45,938 nucleotides of DNA, taken from positions 1-45,938 of the forward strand of contig JABDDQ010000012.1 in the NCBI GenBank assembly GCA_013287545.1, written 5' to 3'. Position 1 is the stretch's first letter; every line of letters begins with the position of its first letter. Under the pieces are notes generated by a model that was given only the letters and a program-made list of their open reading frames with translations, was not told where the DNA came from and made no database searches. Origin of the DNA: Bacteroidota bacterium (lineage in GTDB: Bacteria; Bacteroidota; Bacteroidia; B-17B0; Aurantibacillaceae). This document shows, one piece after another, positions 34,420-43,079 of this stretch. The position numbers and the translations under genes were made by a program.

Positions 34420-34956
34420 TTAAAAAGCGAACTGCTTTTTAAAAAACTCCCACACAACAACACCTGCACTAACAGCAATGTTTAGCGAGTGTTTGGTGCC
34501 GCCCTGTGCAATTTCAATTACGGCATCGCACTCGGCAATTACATTTTGTTGCACCCCATCTACTTCGTTTCCAAAAATAAGAGCGTACTTTTTAGTTGTG
34601 TCAATGGTAAAGTTATGCAACTGTATGGCCTGCTGTGTTTGTTCAACCGCACAAACAGTATATCCGCTTTGTTTTAATTGCCAGGTTACATGCATTATAT
34701 CGCTTTCATGTTTCCAAACTACACTTTCGGTAGCACCTAATGCGGTTTTATTTATTTCTTTATTTGGCGGGGTACCTGTAAAGCCACATAGGTAAAGGGC
34801 TTCAACCGCAAAGGCATCGCAGCTTCTAAAAACCGAACCTACATTATGCAAACTTCTTACATTATCTAACACCACTATTAATGGGATTTTCTTGGTATTT
34901 TTAAATTCCTCCAGCGTTTTTCTGCCTAATTCTTCGTTTTTCAGCTTTAAATCCAT
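34420..34956 (-). CDS. TrmH/SpoU family RNA 2'-O-methyltransferase
   Basis: A 178-residue SPOUT methyltransferase. It shows the three family motifs: DNVRSLHNVGSVFRSCDAF, LIFGNEVDGV, and IAQGGTKHSLNIAVSAGVV, which together form the SAM-binding knot. It lacks the N-terminal substrate-binding domain of the RlmB type, so tRNA or rRNA could be the target. Confidence 0.88.
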   Translation of the reverse strand: MDLKLKNEELGRKTLEEFKNTKKIPLIVVLDNVRSLHNVGSVFRSCDAFAVEALYLCGFTGTPPNKEINKTALGATESVVWKHESDIMHVTWQLKQSGYTVCAVEQTQQAIQLHNFTIDTTKKYALIFGNEVDGVQQNVIAECDAVIEIAQGGTKHSLNIAVSAGVVVWEFFKKQFAF

Positions 34957-35034
34957 ATAAAGTTTAATTTTTTTATTTTAGAAAGTATGTTTATTATTGC
35001 GTCTTGAAAGAAACTTTTATTAAAACAATAAAAC

Positions 35035-36774
35035 ATGCAAAATAATACAATTAAATTATTATCGGTTGTTGCAGGCTCGGCAATTTTACTTACGGCTTGT
35101 GACGGGTTGGGTAAAATGGTTAAAAAACAAGACCTAATTACGCACGATGTTAGTCCAAAACCTTTAGAAGAGAAGGCAGATAGCGTTGCCTTTACCATTT
35201 CAGGAAAATATCCTGCTAAAGTTTTTGCAAAAAAAGCAACTGTAACAATAACTCCGGTAATTGTATATAACGGCGGTGGCGAAAAAGCCCTTGAGCCAAT
35301 TGTATTATTAGGCGAAAAAGCAGTAGGTAACGGTCAAAAAATTCCTTTTGATAAAGGGGGTGCATATACCAAAACATTTAGTACTGGTTACGAGCCGGGC
35401 ATGAAAAATGCTAAACTTGAAATACGTGCAAAAGGTGCTGTAAAAAAGAAAGAAAAAGAATTTAAAGGTGTTAAAATTGCTGATGGAACCATCATTACAC
35501 CGCTTTTAGTTCGTAACGACGAAAAAGGAATTTTTGCAAAAGATGCTTTTGTAAAAACAACTCCAATGAATCAGGTTACGCATATATACTATACTATCAA
35601 CCAATCAAACGTTCGTGCTGAAGAAATGAAATCGGAAGAAATGAAAACGGTTTCTAAATTCATTATGGATAATTTGAGCAACATGTGGTATGAGTTTAAA
35701 GGCATTGATGTATCTGCATACGCTTCACCGGATGGAGAAACTGATAAAAACGAGCATTTAGCTCAAGACCGTGCAAAAACTGCTACCGATGCAATGGTTG
35801 GTACATTTAAAAAACACGAAAACAAAAAAGTAACTTTTGGTAAAACTAAAGACCAATACAAAACCGTAACAACTCGCGAAGACTGGGAAGGTTTTAAAGC
35901 TGCTATGCAGGCTTCGAACATGAAAGATAAAGACTTGGTTTTACGTGTACTTACTATGTACTCTGACCCAGAACAACGTCGTAAAGAAATTAAAAACTTA
36001 GCGGCTACTTATAAAGAGTTAGCAGATCAAATTTTACCAAAATTACGTCGTGCTGAAATAACCATTATGGTTGACAAAAAATCGCGTACCGACGAAATGA
36101 TTTCTCGTTTAGCTACTACTAACCCTGATTCTTTAAGTGTTGAAGAATTACTTTACGCGGCTACTTTAACTACTGATTTAAACACTAAATTAAGCATTTA
36201 CCAAGCAGCTGAAAAACAATATGGCACTGATTGGAGAACAAGCAACAACTTAGGTGTAGCTTATTTAATGAATAACAAAGTTGATGATGCAAAAGGTGCT
36301 TTTGACCGCGCTTCTAAAAACGCTAACGGTAATGCCATTGTAATGAACAACACAGGTATCATTTACTCTAAACAAGGTGACCGCAAAACAGCTATGGACT
36401 ATTATAACAAAGCTTCTGGTGCCGGTGATGAAGTTAACTACAACAAAGGTATCTTAAACATCCGCGATGGTAAATATACTGATGCAGTTACAAACTTTGG
36501 AAGCTACAAAGGCTTTAACTTAGCTTTAGCTCAATTATTAAACGGTAACCCTGAAAGTGTTGCAGGTACTATTGATGCAAGCAACGAAAAAGATATGGCT
36601 ATGAGCTTCTACTTAAAAGCAATTGCTTCTTCACGTAAAGGTGATGCTACAGGTGGATTAGCTTTCTTAAAAACTGCTATTGAAAAAGACGCATCTTTAA
36701 AAGCTATGGCTAAAGATGATTGCGAATTTTTAAAATGGAGAGATAACGCTGATTTTAAATCGTTAACTAACTAA
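35035..36774 (+). CDS. Lipoprotein with OmpA-like segment and C-terminal TPR repeats
   Basis: A 579-residue protein with a lipoprotein signal and lipobox LTAC (Cys22). The region about 224-255, VSAYASPDGETDKNEHLAQDRA, resembles the peptidoglycan-contact part of OmpA-like domains. Residues about 385-480 are TPR-like (NNLGVAYLMNNKVDDAKGAFDRA; NNTGIIYSKQGDRKTAMDYYNKA). Codon choice (frequent GCT, GGT, AAC, CGT) is visibly more biased than in neighbours, which suggests high expression. It may be an abundant outer-membrane lipoprotein anchoring to the wall, somewhat like the PorE/PorW-type or fimbria-associated TPR lipoproteins; the exact family is unclear. A strong terminator follows. Confidence 0.75.
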   Translation: MQNNTIKLLSVVAGSAILLTACDGLGKMVKKQDLITHDVSPKPLEEKADSVAFTISGKYPAKVFAKKATVTITPVIVYNGGGEKALEPIVLLGEKAVGNGQKIPFDKGGAYTKTFSTGYEPGMKNAKLEIRAKGAVKKKEKEFKGVKIADGTIITPLLVRNDEKGIFAKDAFVKTTPMNQVTHIYYTINQSNVRAEEMKSEEMKTVSKFIMDNLSNMWYEFKGIDVSAYASPDGETDKNEHLAQDRAKTATDAMVGTFKKHENKKVTFGKTKDQYKTVTTREDWEGFKAAMQASNMKDKDLVLRVLTMYSDPEQRRKEIKNLAATYKELADQILPKLRRAEITIMVDKKSRTDEMISRLATTNPDSLSVEELLYAATLTTDLNTKLSIYQAAEKQYGTDWRTSNNLGVAYLMNNKVDDAKGAFDRASKNANGNAIVMNNTGIIYSKQGDRKTAMDYYNKASGAGDEVNYNKGILNIRDGKYTDAVTNFGSYKGFNLALAQLLNGNPESVAGTIDASNEKDMAMSFYLKAIASSRKGDATGGLAFLKTAIEKDASLKAMAKDDCEFLKWRDNADFKSLTN

Positions 36775-36795
36775 GATTTTAAAATATCAAAAACT

Positions 36796-36828
36796 AAAAG
36801 CCCTCTGTTAACCGCAGGGGGTTTTTTA
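36796..36828 (+). terminator. Rho-independent terminator of the TPR/OmpA-like lipoprotein gene
   Basis: The stem CCCUCUG / CAGGGGG (one U-G wobble) with loop UUAACCG is extended by A-U pairs and ends in six U. It starts about 22 bp after the stop codon. Confidence 0.8.
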
Positions 36829-36840
36829 TTTAGGGTAACT

Positions 36841-37190
36841 AAAGTGGGTGGGTGGACCAGTTTACCTATACGCCTTGTACCAACCCACCCACTTTTATTA
36901 AATGGTGAGTGTAATTGAGTAGTCTAATCCCAAATAAAAAGTGGTGTACTATTCCAAAACATATAGGCACTTTGGACAATACAACATTATATATATTTAT
37001 ATAGGTACAAGGTTTGGTTTAGTATACCAAAACTTATACCCTGTACCACTTGTATTAATACATATATATTACTTTATTATTACTTTGTTATTACTTTTTT
37101 TGAATGCGTAGTTAGTTGTACGCTGGGTTTATAAAAACTGGGTGGGTTGGTACAAGGCGTATAGGTAAACTGGTCCACCCACCCAGTTGG
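36841..37190. repeat. REPIN-like element: two inverted 47-bp hairpin units around a partly palindromic core
   Basis: The 47 bases at 36845-36891 are repeated exactly, inverted, at 37139-37185. Each copy is itself a hairpin (TGGGTGGGT ... ACCCACCCA). The flanks extend the stems with different but complementary bases: AAAG/CTTT at the left copy and AAC/GTT at the right. The 247-bp centre is AT-rich, has no ORF and holds an imperfect palindrome with GGTACA (37004) and TGTACC (37042), repeating part of the arm (GGTACAAGG). The element lies exactly between the terminators of two convergent genes. It looks like a non-autonomous mobile or REPIN-type repeat; no target-site duplication is obvious. Confidence 0.8.
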
Positions 37191-37192
37191 GC

Positions 37193-37228
37193 AATAAAAA
37201 ACCCTCCAACATTTCTGCGAAGGGTTTT
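37193..37228 (-). terminator. Rho-independent terminator of the Bax inhibitor-1 family gene
   Basis: In the minus-strand RNA the 8-bp stem AAAACCCU / AGGGUUUU is followed by UUAUU. It ends 25 bp after the gene. Confidence 0.75.
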
Positions 37229-37252
37229 AAACTTAAAGAGTTTTACTTGCTT

Positions 37253-37984
37253 TTAATCTCTTCTGCCAAATAAACGTAATAGCATTAAAAATAAATTGAT
37301 AAAATCTAAGTAAAGAGATAAAGCCCCCATTAAACCTATTTTAGCTCTTCCTTCACCTGAAAATTCATCATCCATGTTTTTAATTTTTTGTACATCGTAA
37401 GCTGTTAAACCGGTAAATACAATTACACCAACAATGCTGATGATATAATCCATCATTGGGCTTTTGGTAAAGTAATTGATTAACGAAGCAATAATCATCC
37501 CGAAAAGAGCCATCATTAAAAACGAGCCCATTTTAGTTAAGTCGGTTTTAGTAGTTGCACCTAACAAAGCCATTACACCAAACAACACCGCTGTTGATGC
37601 AAACACTTTATAAATTGTTCCTATTTTGTAAGCCATAAAAATAAAACTCAAGCTAATGCCGTTAATGGCGCTATAAGCAATAAATAAACCTAACAAAACA
37701 GGGAAAGAAAATTTTTGCCACCCAAAAGACATAGCCAATACAAAGCCAAGTGGTGCTAGCATAACTGCCCAACCAAGTATAGATAAGCTTGCTCTTCCAT
37801 CTTCACTAACGTTATATAAATAAGCAATTAATGATTCGTTAAAGCCAAATAGTACTGAAAAAGCTGCTGATATACCAAGTGCTAAAAACATCCAGCCAAA
37901 AGCTGAACTTAATAATGATTTTGATTTTGTAGTTTCTGTGGTATCCAAAAACTGGTCAATGTTTGTTTTTTTATAGTTTTCCAT
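37253..37984 (-). CDS. Bax inhibitor-1/YccA family membrane protein
   Basis: A 243-residue protein with seven hydrophobic helices. It carries YSAINGISLSFIFMAYKIG and the C-terminal TGLTAYDVQKIKNM, with LSLYLDFINLFLMLLRLFG, characteristic of the TMBIM/YccA family. The YDVQKI and LYLDFIN acidic residues correspond to the pH-sensing Asp pair described in bacterial BI-1 homologues, which behave as calcium-leak channels. Transcribed from a TAAATTTG box about 20 bp upstream and closed by a terminator, so monocistronic. Confidence 0.9.
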   Translation of the reverse strand: MENYKKTNIDQFLDTTETTKSKSLLSSAFGWMFLALGISAAFSVLFGFNESLIAYLYNVSEDGRASLSILGWAVMLAPLGFVLAMSFGWQKFSFPVLLGLFIAYSAINGISLSFIFMAYKIGTIYKVFASTAVLFGVMALLGATTKTDLTKMGSFLMMALFGMIIASLINYFTKSPMMDYIISIVGVIVFTGLTAYDVQKIKNMDDEFSGEGRAKIGLMGALSLYLDFINLFLMLLRLFGRRD

Positions 37985-38004
37985 TTTTTAAATTAATTAT
38001 AGTA

Positions 38005-38012
38005 CAAATTTA
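38005..38012 (-). promoter_or_regulatory. -7 promoter box for the Bax inhibitor-1 family gene
   Basis: The minus strand reads TAAATTTG, an exact TAnnTTTG match, 20 bp before the ATG at 37984. Confidence 0.6.
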
Positions 38013-38033
38013 CGCTTTTAAAACGATTGTAAA

Positions 38034-38066
38034 TAAAAACTCCCGCTATTTGGTAGCAGGAGTTTT
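38034..38066 (-). terminator. Rho-independent terminator of the GAPDH gene
   Basis: The minus-strand stem AAAACUCCUGCUA / UAGCGGGAGUUUU (13 bp, one wobble, 5-nt loop) runs into UAUUU. It lies about 22 bp after the GAPDH stop. Confidence 0.85.
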
Positions 38067-38088
38067 GCAATTGGTGAGTTAATAAGTA

Positions 38089-39558
38089 CTAATAGTAAAC
38101 CATTCTTTTTACTTCGGCTAATTGTTTAGAGAAACGAATAACCTGACGTGTATAACCATATTCGTTATCGTACCAAACATATAACACAACGTTCTTTTTA
38201 TCGGGCGATACAATAGTTGCCTGACTGTCAAACACCGAAGGACAAGGGTTGCCAATAACATCGGTAGAAACTAATTCGTTAGAAAAAGCATATTGTATTT
38301 GCTCTACCAAATTACCTTCTAACGCATATTTTTTCATCAGCTCGTTAACCTCTTCTTTAGTTACTTCTTTATTAATAGAAATATTTAAAATAGCTAACGA
38401 TACGTTTGGTGTTGGTACACGCACCGAGTTAGCGGTAAACTTACCCGATAGTTGAGGCAACACTTTTTTCAAAGCACTTTCGGCACCTGTTTCAGTAATA
38501 ACCATGTTTAAGGCAGCGCTTCTACCACGACGATATTTTTTATGGTAGTTATCTAGTAAGTTTTGGTCGTTAGTGTATGAATGCACCGTTTCAATGTGTC
38601 CGCGTTGTACGCCAAGTTCTTTATCAACTACATATAAAATTGGCATAATAGCATTGGTGGTGCACGATGCCGCTGAAAATATATTATCAGCTTTCATATC
38701 AATGCTTTCGTGGTTAACTCCATACACTACGTTTGGTATATCTTTAGCAGGGGCGGTAAGTAAAACTTTGCCAACGCCTTTTGCTTTTAAATGGCGGCTT
38801 AATTCAGCTTTATCTCTAAACACACCTGTGTTGTCAATTAATAGCGCATCATTAATGCCAAACTTTGTATAATCTACATCTTCCGGGTTTTTAGCATCAA
38901 TCATGTGCACAGTATGCCCGTTAATGATTAAAGCGCTATTTGCCACATCTTCAATTACAGTTCCCGGAAAAGGACCATGTACAGAATCGGTACGTAATAA
39001 ATCAGCACGTTTTACAATCTCTTCAGCACTGTTGCCACGGGTAACAATGGCACGTAAACGTAATTGTTCGCCTTTACCTGCTTGCGCAATAATTTCGCGG
39101 GCAGCTAAACGGCCTATACGGCCAAAACCAAACAACACCACATCTTTTGGTGTAATGCTGTGTTTTTGCGAAGTAAAATCTTTTAGTTTATGATTAATAA
39201 AATCGGTTGCAGATTTATGTTTGCCTTTTTCCTGATACCATTCAAAAGCCAGTTTACCAATATCGATTTTAGATGCGCAAATATTTGGAGCATTATAAAT
39301 TTCGTGCGCCAACAAAACAGTATCTTTTACGGTAATAGGTTTTTTTACAATGTCTTTTGCATACATGTGCAGTTTCATAATTTCACTTGCACTGCGGTCA
39401 ACCAACTGGTTACGAAACAAAACCAATTCAATAGATTTTTCGAACCATAATTTGCCAATGGTACTAATTAAATCAATGGTTGCTTTTTCTTGTTCAATCC
39501 AATCGTTTAATTGCTCCTGATAACCTGCGTTTACTTTTTCTAATGTACCTGCACTCAT
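38089..39558 (-). CDS. Glyceraldehyde-3-phosphate dehydrogenase with N-terminal extension
   Basis: A 489-residue protein; typical GAPDH is about 335. Residues 1-137 form a helical extension, then the NAD-binding fold starts with VVLFGFGRIGRLAAREI. The catalytic Cys299 is in SAASCTTNAIMP and the catalytic His is probably in the ETVHSYTNDQ segment. The C-terminus has the conserved WYDNEYGYTRQV. It converts glyceraldehyde-3-phosphate to 1,3-bisphosphoglycerate in glycolysis or the reverse. The long form is known in Bacteroidota and some other groups, usually beside a normal-length copy. The function of the extension is not clear. Confidence 0.9.
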   Translation of the reverse strand: MSAGTLEKVNAGYQEQLNDWIEQEKATIDLISTIGKLWFEKSIELVLFRNQLVDRSASEIMKLHMYAKDIVKKPITVKDTVLLAHEIYNAPNICASKIDIGKLAFEWYQEKGKHKSATDFINHKLKDFTSQKHSITPKDVVLFGFGRIGRLAAREIIAQAGKGEQLRLRAIVTRGNSAEEIVKRADLLRTDSVHGPFPGTVIEDVANSALIINGHTVHMIDAKNPEDVDYTKFGINDALLIDNTGVFRDKAELSRHLKAKGVGKVLLTAPAKDIPNVVYGVNHESIDMKADNIFSAASCTTNAIMPILYVVDKELGVQRGHIETVHSYTNDQNLLDNYHKKYRRGRSAALNMVITETGAESALKKVLPQLSGKFTANSVRVPTPNVSLAILNISINKEVTKEEVNELMKKYALEGNLVEQIQYAFSNELVSTDVIGNPCPSVFDSQATIVSPDKKNVVLYVWYDNEYGYTRQVIRFSKQLAEVKRMVYY

Positions 39559-39605
39559 TGTTGTATGTTTTATTATTTAGTTTTTGATTTGTAATTACAA
39601 AGACA

Positions 39606-39641
39606 AAATAAAAAACCGCCTGTGATATGCAGACGGTTTTT
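39606..39641 (-). terminator. Rho-independent terminator of the sigma factor gene
   Basis: The minus-strand stem AAAACCGUCUG / CAGGCGGUUUU (11 bp, one wobble) is followed by UUAUUUUG. It lies about 10 bp after the sigma gene stop. Confidence 0.8.
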
Positions 39642-39651
39642 CGTTAAAGGT

Positions 39652-40515
39652 TTAGCCTAAATATTGTTGCAATAATTTGCTTCGGCTGCTGTGGCGTAAA
39701 CGGCGTACCGCTTTTTCTTTTATTTGACGTACACGCTCGCGGGTAAGGTCAAATTTAGCGCCTATTTCTTCTAAGGTTAATCCGTGTGGAATGCCTATGC
39801 CGAAAAATAATTTTATTACATCACGTTCGCGTTCTGTTAGAGTAGATAATGCACGGTCAATTTCTTTAGAAAGTGATTCGTTCATTAATTGCCCATCAGC
39901 ACGAGGCGAATCGTGGTTTACCAATACATCTACCAACGAACCTTCTTCACCTTGTTGAAAAGGAGCATCCATAGATACATGGCGACCAGACACCTTCATG
40001 GTATCCATAATTTTATCTTCAGGTAAATCTAATATTTTAGCTAATTCTTCGGGGCTTGGCTCGCGCTCATACTCCTGCTCTAATTTAGAATACGCTTTAT
40101 TAATTTTGTTTAACGACCCAACTTGGTTAAGCGGTAAACGTACAATACGGCTTTGCTCCGCTAAAGCTTGTAAAATACTTTGGCGAATCCACCATACAGC
40201 ATACGATATAAATTTAAAACCACGTGTTTCATCAAAACGTTTAGCGGCTTTAATTAAACCTAAATTTCCTTCGTTAATTAAGTCGGGTAAACTTAAACCT
40301 TGGTTTTGATACTGCTTAGCTACCGATACAACAAAGCGTAAGTTAGCACGGGTAAGTTTTTCAAGGGCGTTTTGGTCTCCATCACGTATCTTCTTGGCTA
40401 ACTGAACTTCTTCTTCAGCCGTTATAAGTTCTTCGCGACCTATTTCTTGTAAGTACTTGTCGAGAGAAGCACTCTCGCGATTGGTAATTGATTTGGTTAT
40501 TTTAAGCTGTCTCAT
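39652..40515 (-). CDS. rpoD: Primary RNA polymerase sigma factor RpoD/SigA
   Basis: A 287-residue group 1 sigma factor of the short Bacteroidota form, lacking region 1.1 (the E. coli protein is 613 residues). Region 1.2 is near 17-45 ([15 protein letters not shown]), region 2 has [33 protein letters not shown] and [15 protein letters not shown], and region 4.2 has [30 protein letters not shown]. This factor recognises the TTTG/TAnnTTTG promoters listed here, including its own. It has its own promoter and terminator. Confidence 0.95.
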   Translation of the reverse strand: MRQLKITKSITNRESASLDKYLQEIGREELITAEEEVQLAKKIRDGDQNALEKLTRANLRFVVSVAKQYQNQGLSLPDLINEGNLGLIKAAKRFDETRGFKFISYAVWWIRQSILQALAEQSRIVRLPLNQVGSLNKINKAYSKLEQEYEREPSPEELAKILDLPEDKIMDTMKVSGRHVSMDAPFQQGEEGSLVDVLVNHDSPRADGQLMNESLSKEIDRALSTLTERERDVIKLFFGIGIPHGLTLEEIGAKFDLTRERVRQIKEKAVRRLRHSSRSKLLQQYLG

Positions 40516-40562
40516 CTATTATATAATAATATAAAATCAATAAAAGAACGTAATTAAGGCCG

Positions 40563-40570
40563 CAAAAGTA
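40563..40570 (-). promoter_or_regulatory. -7 promoter box for rpoD
   Basis: The minus strand reads TACTTTTG 47 bp before the ATG at 40515, the longest leader among the promoters found here. Confidence 0.55.
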
Positions 40571-40664
40571 TGGCAATAATAAATCAAATCAAAATTATGT
40601 TACGAAAGCGTTAAATAATGTAGATGAATGCTTTAGTAGCTTAGATAAGGCATGCTTTTAACAT

Positions 40665-40672
40665 TATATTTG
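40665..40672 (+). promoter_or_regulatory. -7 promoter box for the GH3 family gene
   Basis: TATATTTG lies 11 bp before the ATG at 40684. Confidence 0.6.
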
Positions 40673-40683
40673 TCAACCTAAAA

Positions 40684-42189
40684 ATGGCTCTAATAAACTC
40701 TATAGCAAGCTGGTTCATGAAAAAACGCATGCACCAAATAGAGTTGTTTATGAAATATCCGCACGATGTACAGGACGAGTGGCAGAGGAAACTAATCCGC
40801 TCGGGCAGAGACACCGAATTTGGCAAAAAACACCAATTTTCATCCATTTCTTGTTATCCCGATTTTAAAGAACAAATTCCTTTACAGGATTACGAGTCGT
40901 TAAAGCCATTAATAGAACGAGTTAGGCGGGGCGAACAAAACATTTTATGGAATAGCGAGATTAAGTGGTTTGCCAAAAGCAGCGGCACCACCGATAAAAG
41001 CAAGTTTTTGCCCGTAAGTAAAGAAAGTTTAGATGGTTGCCATTATAATGGTGGCAGAGATATGGTTACCCTGCATTGCGTAAACAACCCTGATACTGAG
41101 CTTTTTACAGGCAAAAACCTGGCACTTGGCGGTAGCCACCAAACACAATACACAGGCAGTTATGAATCTTATCATGGCGATGTAAGTGCCATTGTGATAC
41201 AAAACTTACCCGTGTGGGCCGAGTATTTTAGAGCCCCCGATTTAGAAATTGCCCTGCTTGATAACTGGGACGAAAAACTGGATAAAATGGCACGTGCCAC
41301 CATGCAGGAAAACGTTACCAGCATGGCCGGAGTCCCTTCGTGGATGTTGGTTTTAACCCGCAGAATATTGCAGTACAAAAACGCCACATCTATAAAAGAA
41401 ATTTGGCCCAATTTAGAAGTCTATTTTCATGGCGGGGTGAGTTTTACCCCCTACCAAAATCAGTTTAAAAAACTGTTTGCAGATAGTGGAGTAAAGTATA
41501 TGCAAATTTATAATGCATCTGAAGGGTTTATTGGTTTACAAGACCAGCCAAATAGTGAAGAAATGCTGTTAATGCTCGATTATGGCATTTTTTATGAGTT
41601 TATTCCTCAACCCGAAATAAACAAAGTAAACCCAAAAGTTTGCCACATTGCCGAAGTTGATACAGAAACTATTTACGAGGTGGTTATAACCACTAATGCC
41701 GGTTTATGGCGTTACCGTTTGGGAGATACTATACAGTTTACATCCTTAAGTCCATACAGGTTTATTATTACGGGCCGAACCAAGCATTACATAAATGTTT
41801 TTGGCGAAGAATTGATGATACACAATGCCGAACAAGCCTTAAAAATTGCCTGCGAAAAAACCCATGCCCAAATAAGCGAATATACTGTGGCGCCTGTGTT
41901 TACAGACGAAAACCACGGCAAGCACCAATGGCTGATAGAGTTTGAAAAAGAGCCTAATAACCTTGATTTTTTTACCGAAATACTGGATAAAACCCTAAAG
42001 CAAATCAACTCCGATTACGAGGCAAAACGTTACAATAATTATGTAATAAAGCTGCCTGAAGTGAAGAGTTTACCCAAAGGAACTTTTTACAAATGGTTAA
42101 GCAGCAAAAATAAGCTGGGAGGACAATATAAGGTGCCTCGTTTGCAAAACAACAACACTATAGTCAACGAAATTTTAGGCATAATTTAA
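40684..42189 (+). CDS. GH3 family (auxin-responsive promoter-like) acyl-adenylating protein
   Basis: A 501-residue member of the GH3 branch of the ANL superfamily. ATP-binding motifs are FAKSSGTTDKSKFLPVS, YNASEGFIGLQDQ and YEVVITTNAGLWRYRLGDTIQFT, followed by ITGRTKHYINVFGEE at the hinge. GH3 enzymes activate a carboxylic acid as an adenylate and conjugate it to an amine; plant members link auxin or jasmonate to amino acids. The substrate of Bacteroidota members is not known. It is monocistronic with its own promoter. Confidence 0.9.
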   Translation: MALINSIASWFMKKRMHQIELFMKYPHDVQDEWQRKLIRSGRDTEFGKKHQFSSISCYPDFKEQIPLQDYESLKPLIERVRRGEQNILWNSEIKWFAKSSGTTDKSKFLPVSKESLDGCHYNGGRDMVTLHCVNNPDTELFTGKNLALGGSHQTQYTGSYESYHGDVSAIVIQNLPVWAEYFRAPDLEIALLDNWDEKLDKMARATMQENVTSMAGVPSWMLVLTRRILQYKNATSIKEIWPNLEVYFHGGVSFTPYQNQFKKLFADSGVKYMQIYNASEGFIGLQDQPNSEEMLLMLDYGIFYEFIPQPEINKVNPKVCHIAEVDTETIYEVVITTNAGLWRYRLGDTIQFTSLSPYRFIITGRTKHYINVFGEELMIHNAEQALKIACEKTHAQISEYTVAPVFTDENHGKHQWLIEFEKEPNNLDFFTEILDKTLKQINSDYEAKRYNNYVIKLPEVKSLPKGTFYKWLSSKNKLGGQYKVPRLQNNNTIVNEILGII

Positions 42190-42272
42190 GTTAAAGAAAG
42201 TACTTAATTTGTTTGCAGATAAAAAAATTGTTCTAACTTGCAACGAATTAAGATTTTCATAAATTTTCAGTT

Positions 42273-43076
42273 ATGTCGAAAAAAACAAGCAAAAAAACGA
42301 TTAAAAAGGTCGTTTCGAAGAAAAAAGCAGGCAATTCCAAATCTTCTAAATCTGTAGCTAAAAAAAGCAAAGTTGTTAAAAAAATAGCTCCTAAAAAACC
42401 GAAAGCAGCAAAAAAAGTTGTTGCTAAAAAGAAGGTTGTTGCTCCTAAAAAAGTTGCTAAACCGGTTGCAAAAAAAGTGCAAACTAAAAAAGCAGTGCCG
42501 GCTAAAAAAACAGCTAAGCCTGTTGTAAAAGCAAAAGCGGTAGTTGTAAAAAAAGAGAAAGTAGAAAAACCTGTTAAAGCTGCTAAGCCATCAAAAATAG
42601 CGGTCGTAAAATCGGCATCTACTAAAAATTTAAAAACTATTTTTCAACCGGCTAAAAAAAATACGGTAGAAAAAACTGAAAAACATATTCCTGATCCTCC
42701 GGGAAAATATGAGTTAGAGTACATCATCCACACCTCTACGCCTATTTTATTTGAATTTTTAACCACACCAAGTGGTTTATCTGAGTGGTTTTGCGATGAT
42801 GTAAATATCAGAGATAACGTATATTCTTTTCAGTGGGATGAAAATTTACAAAACGCCCGCTTAATTAAATTTATTGAAGAAAGCGTAGTGCGTTACCAAT
42901 GGTTAGATAAAAACGATAACAGCTATTTTGAATTCAGAATTGAGCGCGATGATTTAACGAACGATATATCTTTAATTGTAGCTGATTTTGCTGATACCCC
43001 TGAAGACAGACATTCATCAAAACTTTTATGGGACAGCCAAATAGATAAATTACTTTCTGTTTTAGGCAGCCACTAA
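42273..43076 (+). CDS. Fusion of a histone H1-like Lys/Ala-rich tail with a START-like domain
   Basis: A 267-residue protein. Residues 1-137 are low-complexity and very basic: 40 of the first 100 residues are Lys, with repeated AKKKVV, PKKVAKP and VPAKKTAKP units as in H1-like and Hc1-like proteins. Residues 143-267 are a START-like (AHSA1-type, START_2) domain: YELEYIIHTSTPILFEFL, GLSEWFCDDVNI, then LTNDISLIVADFAD and KLLWDSQIDKLLSVLG. As I recall, in Bacteroidota this domain usually forms a stand-alone protein of about 130 residues. The basic tail suggests binding to DNA or RNA; the START part suggests a hydrophobic ligand or partner. Function unknown. Confidence 0.8.
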   Translation: MSKKTSKKTIKKVVSKKKAGNSKSSKSVAKKSKVVKKIAPKKPKAAKKVVAKKKVVAPKKVAKPVAKKVQTKKAVPAKKTAKPVVKAKAVVVKKEKVEKPVKAAKPSKIAVVKSASTKNLKTIFQPAKKNTVEKTEKHIPDPPGKYELEYIIHTSTPILFEFLTTPSGLSEWFCDDVNIRDNVYSFQWDENLQNARLIKFIEESVVRYQWLDKNDNSYFEFRIERDDLTNDISLIVADFADTPEDRHSSKLLWDSQIDKLLSVLGSH

Positions 43077-43079
43077 TCC

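Noticed and set aside
34284-34478. 64-codon minus-strand ORF between transketolase and TrmH-like gene
   Set aside because: It spans the intergenic inverted repeat and runs into the TrmH-like gene in another frame; no coding signal.
36841-36891. G-quadruplex from the GGGTGGGTGG run
   Set aside because: Only two full G3 runs plus GG on one strand in each unit; the perfect hairpin pairing explains the sequence better.
36845-37185. CRISPR array or toxin-antitoxin locus
   Set aside because: Only two copies of the repeat, in inverted orientation and 247 bp apart, and no ORF in between.
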